A DNA stretch of 64,000 bases from Halictus rubicundus. Lineage: Eukaryota > Arthropoda > Insecta > Hymenoptera > Halictidae. A program made the translations under genes and the position numbers. Position 1 is the first letter of the stretch. Every line of letters begins with the position of its first letter. Positions 1-14,308 of the stretch are shown here, piece after piece. The stretch covers positions 186,001 to 250,000 of the forward strand of contig NW_027488866.1 of assembly GCF_050948215.1 (NCBI RefSeq), read 5' to 3'. The notes under the pieces are model-generated. The model ran no database searches. It worked only from the letters and a program-made list of their open reading frames with translations, and had not been told where the DNA came from.

Positions 1-2830
1 GATAGAGGACAGGACAGAGGATAGGATATAATACAGGATATTATAGGATAGAGGATAGGATAGGATTGAGGATAGGACGGGATAGAGGATAGGATAGGAT
101 AGAGGATAGGATAGGGGATTGGATAGGATAGAGGATAGGATAGGATAGATGATATTATAGGAAAGAGGATAGGATACGATGGAGGATACGATATTATAGA
201 GAATACGATCTTATAGAGGATAGGATAGGATAGAAGATAGGATAGAGGATAGGATAGAGGATTGGACAGGATAGAGGATATTATAGGATAGAGGATAGGA
301 TAGGACAGAGGAAACGATATTATAGAGGATAGGATATGATAGAGGATAAGATCGGATAGAGGATAGGATAGGGGATTGGATAGGATAGAGGATAGGATTA
401 GATAGAAGACAGGATAGGATAGGATGGCGGAAAGGATAGAATAGAGTATAGTATAGGATAGAGGATAAGATAGGATAGAGGATAGGATAGGATAGAGGAT
501 AGGATAGGATAGAGGATAGGATAGGATAGATGATAGGATAGGGGAGAAGGATAGGATAGGATAGAGGATAGGATAGGATAGAGGATAGGATAGGATGGAG
601 GATAGAATAGGATAGAGGATAGGATAGGATAGGGGATAGGATACGATAGAGGATAGGATAGGATAGAGAATAGGATATAGGATTGGATAGGATACTATAG
701 AGGATAGGATAGGATAGAATTGAGAATAGGATAGGATAGAGAATAGGATATAGGATTGGATAGGATACTATAGAGGATAGGATAGGATAGAATTGAGAAT
801 AGGATAGGATAGAGAATAGGATATAGGATTGGATAGGATACTATAGAATTGAGAATAGGATAGGATAGATGATATTATAGGACAGAGGACAGGATAGGAC
901 AGAGGAAACGATATTATAGAGGATAGGATATGATAGAGGATAAGATCGGATAGAGGATAGAATAGGGGATTGGATAGGATAGAGGATAGGATTAGATAGA
1001 AGACAGGATAGGATAGGATGGCGGAAAGGATAGAATAGAGTATAGTATAGGATAGAGGATAAGATAGGATAGAGGATAGGATAAGTTAGAGGATAGGATA
1101 GGATAGAGGATAGGATAGAGGATAGGATAGAGGATTGAATAGGATAGAGGATACGATAGGATAGAGGATAGGATAGAGAATAGGATAGGATAGAGGATAG
1201 GCTAGGGGATTGGATCGGATACAGGATAGGAGACGGTAGACGATAGGATAGGATAGAGGATAGGATAGGATAGAGGATAGGATAGGATAGAGGATAGGAT
1301 AGGAGAGAAGGATAGGATAGGATAGAGGATAGGATAGGATAGAGGATAGGATAGGATAGGATAGAGGATAGGAAAGGATAGAGGAAAGGGTAGGATATAG
1401 GATAGGATCGGGGTTTGGATAGGATAGAGGATTGGATAGGATAGAGGACAGGAGACGATAGAGGATAGGATAGGATAGAGGATAGGATAGAATAGAGGAT
1501 AGGATAGGATAGAGGATAGGATAGGAGAGAAGGATAGGATAGGATAGAGGATAGGATAGGATAGAGGATAGGATAGGATAGAGGATAGTATTGGATAGAG
1601 GATAGGGTGGGATAGAGGATAGGATGGGATAGAGGATAGGATAGGATAGAGGATAGGGTAGGATAGAGGATATGATAGAATAGGCGATTGGATCGGATAC
1701 AGGATAGGATACGATAGAGGCTAGGATAGGATAGAGGATAGGATAGGATAGAGGAAAGGGTAGGATAGAGGATAGGATCGGGGATTGGATAGGATAGGGG
1801 ATTGGATAGGATAGAGGATAGGATAGGATAGAGGAAAGGGTAGGGTAGAGGATAGGATCGGGGAGTGGATAGGATAGGAGATTGGATAGGATAGAGGATA
1901 GGATACGATAGAGGATAGAATAGGATAGAGGATAGGATAGGATAGGGGATAGGATACGATAGAAGATAGGATAGGATAGAGAATAGGATATAGGATTGGA
2001 TAGGATAGAGGATAGGATACGATAGTGTATAGGTTAGGATAGGATAGAGAATAGGATAGGATAGATGATATTATAGAATAGAGGACATTATAGGACAGAG
2101 GAAACGATATTATAGAGGATAGCATAGGATAGAGGACAGGATCGGATAGAGGATAGGATAGGGGATTGGATAGGATACAGGATAGGATACGGTAGAGGAT
2201 AGGATAGGATAGGATAGAGAATAGGATAGGATAGATGATATTATAGGATAGAGGACAGGATAGGATAGAGGATAGGATAGCATAGAGGATAGGATAGGAT
2301 AGAGGATAGGATAGGAGAGAAGGATAGGATAGGATAGAGGATAGGATAGGATAGAGGATAGGATAGAGAATAGGATAGGATAGAGGATACGATAGGGGAT
2401 TGGATCGGATACAGGATAGGATACGGTAGAGGATAGGATAGGATAGGATAGAGAATAGGATAGGATAGATGATATTATAGGATAGAGGACAGGATAGGAT
2501 AGAGGATAGGATAGCATAGAGGATAGGATAGGATAGAGGATAGGATAGGAGAGAAGGATAGGATAGGATAGAGGATAGGATAGGATAGAGGATAGGATAG
2601 GATAGGATAGAGGATAGGATAGGATAGAGGAAAGGGTAGGATAGAGGATAGGATCGGGGATTGGATAGGATAGGGGATTGGATAGGATAGAGGACAGGAG
2701 ACGATAGAGGATAGGATAGGATAGAGGATAGGATTCGATAGAGGACAGGACAGGATATGATGGCGGAAAGGATAGGATAGAGTATAGAATAGGACAGAGG
2801 ATAAGATAGGATAGAGGATAGGATAAGTTA

Positions 2831-3187
2831 GAGGATAGGATAGGATAGAGGATAGGATAGGATAGAGGATAGGATAGGATAGAGGATAGGATAGGATAGA
2901 GGATAGGATAGGATAGAGGATAGGATAGGATAGAGGATAGGATAGGATAGAGGATAGGATAGGATAGAGGATAGGATAGGATAGAGGATAGGATAGGATA
3001 GAGGATAGGATAGGATAGAGGATAGGATAGGATAGAGGATAGGATAGGATAGAGGATAGGATAGGATAGAGGATAGGATAGGATAGAGGATAGGATAGGA
3101 TAGAGGATAGGATAGGATAGAGGATAGGATAGGATAGAGGATAGGATAGGATAGAGGATAGGATAGGATAGAGGATAGGATAGGATA
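2831..3187. repeat. Perfect tandem tract, 21 x 17 bp
   Basis: Twenty-one consecutive identical copies of GAGGATAGGATAGGATA occupy exactly 357 bp, ending where the unit degenerates to GAGGAAAGGGTAGG. This is the longest fully homogeneous stretch I found in the left block and it defines the base unit of the satellite. Homogeneity implies recent local expansion, by slippage or unequal exchange, or assembly collapse/expansion over an identical repeat. Confidence 0.9.
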
Positions 3188-5228
3188 GAGGAAAGGGTAG
3201 GATAGAGGATAGGATCGGGGATTGGACAGGATAGGGGATTGGATAGGATAGAGGACAGGAGACGATAGAGGATAGGATAGGATAGAGGATAGAATAGGAT
3301 AGAGGATAGGATAGGATAGGGGATAGGATACGATAGAGGATAGGATAGGATAGAGAATAGGATATAGGATTGGATAGGATAGAGGATAGGATACGATAGA
3401 GTATAGGTTAGGATAGGATAGAGAATAGGATAGGATAGATGATATTATAGAATAGAGGACATTATAGGACAGAGGAAACGATATTATAGAGGATAGCATA
3501 GGATAGAGGACAGGATCGGATAGAGTATAGGATAGGGGATTGGATAGGATAGAGGATAGGATTCGATAGAGGACAGGATAGGATAGGATGGCGGAAAGGA
3601 TAGGATAGAGTATAGAATAGGACAGAGGATAAGATAGGATAGAGGATAGGATAAGTTAGAGGATAGGATAGGATAGAGGATTGGATAGGATAGAGGATAC
3701 GATAGGATAGAGGATAGGATAGAGAATAGGATACGGTAGAGGATAGGATAGGATAGGATAGAGGATAGGATAGGATAGAGGATAGGATAGGATAGAGGAT
3801 AGTATAGGATAGAGGATAGGATAGGATAGAGGATAGGATAGGATAGAGGATAGGATAGGATAGAGGATAGGATAGGATAGAGGATAGGATAGGATAGAGG
3901 ATAGGATAAGTTAGAGGATAGGATAGGATAGAGGATTGGATAGGATAGAGGATACGATAGGATAGAGGATAGGATAGAGAATAGGATACGGTAGAGGATA
4001 GGATAGGATAGGATAGAGGATAGGATAGGATAGAGGATAGGATAGGATAGAGGATAGTATAGGATAGAGGATAGGATAGGATAGAGGATAGGATAGGATA
4101 GAGGATAGGATATAGGATTGGATAGGATAGAGGATACGATAGGATAGAGGATAGGATAGAGAATAGGATAGGATAGAGGATACGATAGGGGATTGGATCG
4201 GATACAGGATAGGATACGGTAGAGGATAGGTTAGGATAGGATAGAGAATAGGATAGGATAGATGATATTATAGGATAGAGGACAGGATAGGATAGAGGAT
4301 AGGATAGCATAGAGGATAGGATAGGATAGAGGATAGGATAGGATAGAGGATAGGATAGGATAGGATAGAGGATAGGATAGGATAGAGGAAAGGGTAGGAT
4401 AGAGGATAGGATCGGGGATTGGATAGGATAGGGGATTGGATAGGATAGAGGACAGGAGACGATAGATGATAGGATAGGATAGAGGATAGGATTCGATAGA
4501 GGACAGGATATGATATGATGGCGGAAAGGATAGGATAGAGTATAGAATAGGACAGAGGATAAGATAGGATAGAGGATAGGATAAGTTAGAGGATAGGATA
4601 GGATAGAGGATAGGATATAGGATTGGATAGGATAGAGGATACGATAGGATAGAGGATAGGATAGAGAATAGGATAGGATAGAGGATACGATAGGGGATTG
4701 GATCGGATACAGGATAGGATACGGTAGAGGATAGGATAGGATAGGATAGAGAATAGGATAGGATAGATGATATTATAGGATAGAGGACAGGATAGGATAG
4801 AGGATAGGATAGGATAGAGGATAGGATAGGATAGAGGATAGGATAGGAGAGAAGGATAGGATAGGATAGAGGATAGGATAGGATAGAGGATAGGATAGGA
4901 TAGGATAGAGGATAGGATAGGATAGAGGAAAGGGTAGGATATAGGATAGGATCGGGGATTGGATAGGATAGAGGATTGGATAGGATAGAGGACAGGAGAC
5001 GATAGAGGATAGGATAGGATAGAGGATAGGATAGAATAGAGGATAGGATAGGATAGAGGATAGGATAGGAGAGAAGGATAGGATAGGATAGAGGATAGGA
5101 TAGGATAGAGGATAGGATAGGATAGAGGATAGGATTGGATAGAGGATAGGATGGGATAGAGGATAGGATGGGATAGAGGATAGGATAGGATAGAGGATAG
5201 GGTAGGATAGAGGATATGATAGGATAGG

Positions 5229-8150
5229 CGATTGGATCGGATACAGGATAGGATACGATAGAGGCTAGGATAGGATAGAGGATAGGATAGGATAGAGGAA
5301 AGGGTACGATAGAGGATAGGATCGGGGATTGGATAGGATAGGGGATTGGATAGGATAGAGGACAGGAGACGATAGAGGATAGGATAGGATAGAGGATAGG
5401 ATAGGATAGAGGATAGGATAGGATAGAGGAAAGGGTAGGATAGAGGATAGGATCGGGGAGTGGATAGGATAGGAGATTGGATAGGATAGAGGATAGGATA
5501 CGATGGAGGATAGAATAGGATAGAGGATAGGATAGGATAGGGGACAGGATACGATAGAGGATAGGATAGGATAGAGAATAGGATATAGGATTGGATAGGA
5601 TAGAGGATAGGATTCGATAGAGGACAGGATAGGATAGGCGGCGGAAAGGATAGGATAGAGTATAGAATAGGACAGAGGATAAGATAGGATAGAGGATAGG
5701 ATAAGTTAGAGGATAGGATTGGATAGAGGATTGGATAGGATAGAGGATACGATAGGATAGAGGATAGGATAGAGGATAGGATTGGATAGAGGATAGGATG
5801 GGATAGAGGATAGGATGGGATAGAGGATAGGATAGGATAGAGGATAGGGTAGGATAGAGGATATGATAGGATAGGCGATTGGATCGGATACAGGATAGGA
5901 TACGATAGAGGCTAGGATAGGATAGAGGATAGGATAGGATAGAGGAAAGGGTACGATAGAGGATAGGATCGGGGATTGGATAGGATAGGGGATTGGATAG
6001 GATAGAGGACAGGAGACGATAGAGGATAGGATAGGATAGAGGATAGGATAGGATAGAGGATAGGATAGGAGAGAAGGATAGGATAGGATAGAGGATAGGA
6101 TAGGATAGAGGATAGGATAGGATAGAGGATAGGATTGGATAGAGGATAGGATGGGATAGAGGATAGGATGGGATAGAGGATAGGATAGGATAGAGGATAG
6201 GGTAGGATAGAGGATAGGATAGGATAGGATAGAGAATAGGATAGGATAGATGATATTATAGGATAGAGGACAGGATAGGATAGAGGATAGGATAGGATAG
6301 AGGATAGGATAGGATAGAGGATAGGATAGGAGAGAAGGATAGGATAGGATAGAGGATAGGATAGGATAGAGGATAGGATAGGATAGGATAGAGGATAGGA
6401 TAGGATAGAGGAAAGGGTAGGATATAGGATAGGATCGGGGATTGGATAGGATAGAGGATTGGATAGGATAGAGGACAGGAGACGATAGAGGATAGGATAG
6501 GATAGAGGATAGGATAGAATAGAGGATAGGATAGGATAGAGGATAGGATAGGAGAGAAGGATAGGATAGGATAGAGGATAGGATAGGATAGAGGATAGGA
6601 TAGGATAGAGGATAGGATTGGATAGAGGATAGGATGGGATAGAGGATAGGATGGGATAGAGGATAGGATAGGATAGAGGATAGGGTAGGATAGAGGATAT
6701 GATAGGATAGGCGATTGGATCGGATACAGGATAGGATACGATAGAGGCTAGGATAGGATAGAGGATAGGATAGGATAGAGGAAAGGGTACGATAGAGGAT
6801 AGGATCGGGGATTGGATAGGATAGGGGATTGGATAGGATAGAGGACAGGAGACGATAGAGGATAGGATAGGATAGAGGATAGGATAGGATAGAGGATAGG
6901 ATAGGAGAGAAGGATAGGATAGGATAGAGGATAGGATAGGATAGAGGATAGGATAGGATAGAGGATAGGATTGGATAGAGGATAGGATGGGATAGAGGAT
7001 AGGATGGGATAGAGGATAGGATAGGATAGAGGATAGGGTAGGATAGAGGATAGGATAGGATAGAGGATAGGATAGGATAGAGGAAAGGGTAGGATAGAGG
7101 ATAGGATCGGGGAGTGGATAGGATAGGAGATTGGATAGGATAGAGGATAGGATACGATGGAGGATAGAATAGGATAGAGGATAGGATAGGATAGGGGACA
7201 GGATACGATAGAGGATAGGATAGGATAGAGAATAGGATATAGGATTGGATAGGATAGAGGATAGGATTCGATAGAGGACAGGATAGGATAGGCGGCGGAA
7301 AGGATAGGATAGAGTATAGAATAGGACAGAGGATAAGATAGGATAGAGGATAGGATAAGTTAGAGGATAGGATTGGATAGAGGATTGGATAGGATAGAGG
7401 ATACGATAGGATAGAGGATAGGATAGAGGATAGGATTGGATAGAGGATAGGATGGGATAGAGGATAGGATGGGATAGAGGATAGGATAGGATAGAGGATA
7501 GGGTAGGATAGAGGATATGATAGGATAGGCGATTGGATCGGATACAGGATAGGATACGATAGAGGCTAGGATAGGATAGAGGATAGGATAGGATAGAGGA
7601 AAGGGTACGATAGAGGATAGGATCGGGGATTGGATAGGATAGGGGATTGGATAGGATAGAGGACAGGAGACGATAGAGGATAGGATAGGATAGAGGATAG
7701 GATAGGATAGAGGATAGGATAGGAGAGAAGGATAGGATAGGATAGAGGATAGGATAGGATAGAGGATAGGATAGGATAGAGGATAGGATTGGATAGAGGA
7801 TAGGATGGGATAGAGGATAGGATGGGATAGAGGATAGGATAGGATAGAGGATAGGGTAGGATAGAGGATAGGATAGGATAGAGGATAGGATAGGATAGAG
7901 GAAAGGGTAGGATAGAGGATAGGATCGGGGAGTGGATAGGATAGGAGATTGGATAGGATAGAGGATAGGATACGATGGAGGATAGAATAGGATAGAGGAT
8001 AGGATAGGATAGGGGACAGGATACGATAGAGGATAGGATAGGATAGAGAATAGGATATAGGATTGGATAGGATAGAGGATAGGATTCGATAGAGGACAGG
8101 ATAGGATAGGCGGCGGAAAGGATAGGATAGAGTATAGAATAGGACAGAGG
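5229..8150. repeat. Higher-order repeat, period about 0.82 kb
   Basis: The marker CGATTGGATCGGATACAGG recurs at 5229, 5876, 6712 and 7530 (spacings 647, 836 and 818 bp), each followed by the same variant CGATAGAGGCTAGG. A second marker, GGCGGCGGAAAGG, recurs at 5638, 7291 and 8109 (spacings 1653 and 818 bp). The 17-bp satellite is thus organised here into a higher-order repeat of about 818-836 bp, with one shortened copy. A single further CGATTGGATCGG marker lies outside at 1685. Confidence 0.8.
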
Positions 8151-9780
8151 ATAAGATAGGATAGAGGATAGGATAAGTTAGAGGATAGGATTGGATAGAG
8201 GATTGGATAGGATAGAGGATACGATAGGATAGAGGATAGGATAGAGAATAGGATACGGTAGAGGATAGGATAGGATAGGATAGAGGATAGGATAGGATAG
8301 AGGATAGGATAGGATAGAGGATAGTATAGGATAGAGGATAGGATAGGATAGAGGATAGGATAGGATAGAGGATAGGATAGGATAGAGGATAGGATAGGAT
8401 AGAGGATAGGATAGGATAGAGGATAGGATAGGATAGAGGATATTATAGGAAAGGGGATAGGATATGATAGAGGATACGATATTATAGAGGATAGGATAGG
8501 ATAGAGGATAGGATAGGATAGAGGATAGGATAGGATAGAGGATACGATAGGATAGAGAAAAGGTTAGGATAGATGATGTTATAGGATACAGGATAGGATA
8601 GGATAGAAGATACGATATTATAGATGATAGCATAGGATCGAGTATTGGATAGCATAGAGAATAGGACGGGATAGAGGATAGGATACGATAGAGGATAGGA
8701 TAGGATAGAGGATTGGATAGGATAGAGGATACTATAGGATTGAGGATAGGATAAAGAATAGGATAGGATAGAGGATAGGAGACGATAGAGCATAGGAGAC
8801 GATAGAGGATAGGATTGAGGATAGGATAGAGGATATTATAGGATAGAGAATAGGATAGGATAGCGGATAGGATGGGATGGAGTATAGCATAGAATTGAGG
8901 ATAGCATAGGATTGAGGATAGGATGGGATAGAGGATAGGATAGAGGATAGAATAGGACAGATGATATTATAGGATAGAGGATAGGATAGGATAGATGATA
9001 AGATAGGATAGCGGAAAGGATAGGGTGGAGTATAGGATAGGATAGAGGATAGGATAGGATAGAGAATAGGATAGGATAGGGAATAGGATAGGGTAGATGA
9101 TATTATTGGATACAGGATAGGATATGATAGAGGATACGATATTATAGAGGATACGATATGATAGAGGACAGGATAGGATACAGGATACGATATTATAGAT
9201 GATAGAATAGGATCGAGTATTGGATAGGATAGAGAATAGGATAGGGGATTGGATAGGATAGAGGATAGGATAGGATAGAGCATAGGATAGGATAGAGGAT
9301 TGGATAGGATAGAGGATACGATAGGATAGAGGATAGGATAGGATAGCGGATAGGATAGGATGGAGTATAGAATAGAATTGAGGATAGGATAGGATAGAGT
9401 ATAGGATAGGATAAAGAATATTATAGGATAGATGATATTATAGGATAGAGGATAGAATAGGATAGAGGATAGGAGACAATAGAGGATAGGATTGGATAGA
9501 GAATAGGATAGAGGATAGGATAGGGGATTGGATAGCATAGAGGATATTATAGGATGGAGGATATGATAAGATAGCGGATATGATAGGATGGAGTATAGAA
9601 TAGAATTGAGGATAGGATAGGATAGAATATAGGATAGGATAAAGAATAGGATAGGATAGATGATATTATAGGATAGAGGATAGAATATGGTTGAGGATAC
9701 GATATTATAGAGGATAGGATAGGATAGAGGATAGGATGGGATAGAGAATAGGGTAGGATAGAGGGTAGGATAGGATAGAG

Positions 9781-11582
9781 GGCAGGATAGGTTAGAGGAC
9801 AGGATAGGGGATTGGATAGGATAGGGGATAGGAGACGATAGAGGATAGGATAGGGGATTGAATAGGAAAGAGGACGGGAGACGATAGAAGGTAGGTTAGG
9901 ATAGAGGATAGGATAGGATAGGATAGAGGATAGGAAAGGATAGAGGATATAAAAGGATAGGGGATAGGATAGGATAGAGGATATGATAAGATAGGTGATA
10001 GGATAGGATAGAGGATAGGGGATTGGATAGGATAGAGGATAGGATAGAGGATAGGATAGGATAGATGATATTGCAGGATAGAGGACTTCATAGGATAGAG
10101 GATAGGATAGGATAGCGGATTGGATAGGATAGAGGATATGATAGAGGATAGGATAGAGGATTGGATAGGATAGAGGATAGGATAGAGGATAGGATAGGGG
10201 ATTGAATCGGATACAGGATAGGAGACGGATGAGGATAGGATAGGATAGGATAGATGATATTGCAGGATAGAGGACAGGATAGGATAAAGGATAGGATAGG
10301 ATATAGAATAGGATAGGAAAGACGATAGGATAGGATAGAGAATGGGATAGGATAGAGGATAGGATAGGATAGAGGATAGCACAGACAATAGGATAGGATA
10401 GAGGATAGGATAGGAGATTGGATAGGATACAGGCTAGGAGACGATATAGAATAGGATAGGATAGATGGTATTATAGGAAAGAGGATACGATATAATAGAC
10501 GATAGGATAGGATAGAGGATAGAGGATTGAGGATAGGATTGGGGAGAGGATAGGATATGATAGAGGATACGATATTATAGAGAATAGGATAGGATGGAGG
10601 ATCGGATAGGATAGGATAGAGGATAAGATAGGGGATTGGATGGGATAGAGGATAGGAGACGATAGAGGATAGGATAAGATAGAGGATAGGATAGGGGATT
10701 GGGTAGGATAGAGGACAGGAGACGATAGAGGATAGGATAGGATAGAGGATAGGATAGCATAGAGGATAGGATAGAGGTTTGGATAGGATAGAGGATACGA
10801 TACGATAGAGGATAGGATAGAGAATAGGATAGGATAGAGGATAGGATAGGGGATTGGATCGGATACAAGATAGGATGCGATAGAGGATAGGATAGGATAG
10901 AGGATAGGATAGGATAGAGGATAGGATAGAGGATAGCATAGGATAGGATAGAGGATGGGATAGGATAGAGGATAGGAAAGGATAGAGGATAGGATAGGAT
11001 AGAGGATAGGATAGGATAGAGGATAGGATAGGATAGAGGATAGGATAGGATAGAGGATAGGATATAATAGACTATAGGATAGGATAGAGGATAGGAGGGG
11101 ATAGAGGATATGATAGGATAGAGGATAGGATAGGATAGAGGATAGGATAGGAAAGAGGATGGGATAGGATAGAGAATGGGATAGGATAGAGGATAGGATA
11201 GGATAGAGGATAGCACAGAGAATAGGATAGGATAGAGGATAGGATAGGGGATTGGATAGGATACAGGATAGGATAGGATTGAGGATAGGATAGGAAAGAG
11301 GATAAGAGAGGAAAGAGATTCGGATAGGGTAGATGATGTTATAGGAAAGAGGACAGGATATGATAGAGGATACGATATTATAGAGAATAGGATAGGATGG
11401 AGGATCGGATAGGATAGGTTAGAGGATAGGATAGGGGATTGGGTAGGATATAGGACAGGAGACGATAGAGGATAGGATAGGATAGAGGATAGGATAGGAT
11501 AGATTATATAAAAGGATAGGGGATAGGATAGGATAGAGGATATGATAGGATAGGTGATAGGATAGGATAGAGGATAGGGCAT
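9781..11582. repeat. Duplicated satellite segment, copy 1 (offset 4528)
   Basis: This segment of variant satellite is repeated downstream at 14,309-16,110. Both the left marker GGCAGGATAGGTTAGAGGAC and the right end are offset by 4528 bp, so net length is conserved although internal indels and substitutions occur. It contains distinctive variants such as GGATATAAAAGGATAGGGG and ATATAATAGACGATAGG. A related, shorter copy of its left end begins at 19,192. Confidence 0.8.
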
Positions 11583-14308
11583 TCGATAGGATAGAGGATA
11601 GGATAGAGGATAGGATAGGATAGATGATATTGCAGGATAGAGGACAGCATAGGATAGAGGATAGGATAGGATAGCGGATTGGATAGGATAGAGGATAGGA
11701 TAGCGGATTGGATAGGATAGAGGATAGGATACGATAGAGAATAGGATAGGATAGGATAGAGAATAGGATAGGATTGAGAATAGGACAGGATAGAGGATAG
11801 GATAGGATAGATGATGTTATAGGATAGATGATAGGATAGGATAGAGGATACGATATTATAGATGATAGAATAGGATCGAGTATTGGATAGGATAGAGAAT
11901 AGGATAGGGGATTGGACAGGATAGAGGATAGGATAGGATAGAGGATAGGATAGGATAGAGGATTGGATAGGATAGGGGATATGATAAGATAGGTGATAGG
12001 ATAGGATAGAGGATAGGGGATTAGATAGGATAGAGGATAGGATAGAGGATAGGATAGGATAGATGATATTGCAGGATAGAGGACAGCATAGGATAGAGGA
12101 TAGGATAGGATAGCGGATTGGATAGGATAGAGGATATGATAGAGGATAGGATAGAGGATTGGATAGGATAGAGGATAGGATAGAGAATAGGATAGGATAG
12201 AGGATAGGATAGGGGATTGAATCGGATACACGATAGGAGACGGATGAGGATAGGATAGGATAGGATAGATGATATTGCAGGATAGAGGACAGGATAGGAT
12301 AAAGGATAGGATAGGATATAGAATAGGATAGGAAAGACGATAGGATAGGATAGAGAATGGGATAGGATAGAGGATAGGATAGGATAGAGGATAGCACAGA
12401 CAATAGGATAGGATAGAGGATAGGATAGGAGATTGGATAGGATACAGGCTAGGAGACGATATAGAATAGGATGGGATAGATGGTATTATAGGAAAGAGGA
12501 TACGATATAATAGACGATAGGATAGGATAGAGGATAGAGGATTGAGGATAGGATTGGAGAGAGGATAGGATAGGATAGAGGATAGAGGATTGAGGATAGG
12601 ATTGGAGAGAGGATAGGATATGATAGAGGATACGATATTATAGAGAATAGGATAGGATGGAGGATCGGATAGGATAGGATAGAGGATAGGATAGGGGATA
12701 GGATAGGATAGAGGATAGGATAGGATAGAGGATAGGATAGGATACAGGATAGGATAGGATAGAGGATAGGATAGGATAGAGGATAGGATAGGATAGAGGA
12801 TAGGATAGGATAGAGGATAGGTTAGGATAGAGGATAGGATAGGATAGAGGATAGGATAGGATAGGATAGAGGATAGGATAGGATAGGATAGAGGATAGGA
12901 TAGGATAGGATAGAGGATAGGATAGGATAGAAGATCGGATAGGACAAGATAGAGTATAGGATAGGGGATTGGGTAGGATAGAGGACAGGAGACGATAGAA
13001 GATAGGATAGGATAGAGGATAGGATATAATAGACTATAGGATAGGAAAGAGGATAGGAGAGGATAGAGGATAGGATAGGATAGAGGATAGGATAGGATAG
13101 AGGATAGGATAGGAAAGAGGATAGGATAGGATTGAGAATGGGATAGGATAGAGGATAGCACGGAGAATAGGATAGGATAGAGGATAGGATAGGGGATTGG
13201 ATAGGATACAGGATAGGATAGGATTGAGGATAGGATAGGAAAGAGGATAAGATAGGAAAGAGATTCGGATAGGGTAGATGATGTTATAGGAAAGAGGACA
13301 GGATATGATAGAGGATACGATATTATAGAGAATAGGATAGGATGGAGGATCGGATAGGATAGGTTAGAGGATAGGATAGGGGATTGGGTAGGATATAGGA
13401 CAGGAGACGATAGAGGATAGGATAGGATAGAGGATAGGATAGGATAGAGGATAGGATAGAGGATTGGATAGGATAGATGATAGGATATGATAGAGGATAC
13501 GATATTATAGAGGATAGGATAGGATAGAGGATCGGATAGGATAGAGGATACGATACGATAGAGGATAGGATAGAGAATAGGATAGGATAGAGGATAGGAT
13601 AGGGTATTGGATCGGATACAAGATAGGATACGATAGAGGATAGGATAGGATAGAGGATAGGATAGGATAGAGGATAGGATAGGATAGAGGATAGGATAGG
13701 ATAGAGGATAGGATAGGATAGAGGATAGGATAGGATAGAGGATAGGATAGGATAGAGGATAGGATAGGATAGAGGATAGGATAGCATAGAGGATAGGATA
13801 GAGGATTGGATAGGATAGAGGATACGATACGATAGAGGACAGGATAGGATACAGGATACGATATTATAGAGGATAGGATAGGATAGAGAAGAGGATAGGA
13901 TAGATGATGTTATAGGATAGATGATAGGATAGGATAGAGGATACGATATTATAGATGATAGAATATGATCGAGTATTGGATAGGATAGAGTATAGGATAG
14001 GGGATTGGATAGGATAGAGGATAGGATAGGATAGAGGATAGGATAGGATAGGGGATTGGATAGGATAGAGGATATTATAGGATAGAGGATATGATAAGAT
14101 AGCAGATAGGATAGGATGGAGTATAGAATAGAATTGAGGATACGATAGGATAGAATATAGGATAGGATAAAGAATAGGACAGGATCGATGATATTAAAGG
14201 ATAGAGGATAGAATATGATTGAGGATACGATATTATAGAGGATAGGATAGGATAGAGGATAGGATGGGATAGAGGATAGGGTAGGATAGAGGGTAGGATA
14301 GGATAGAG

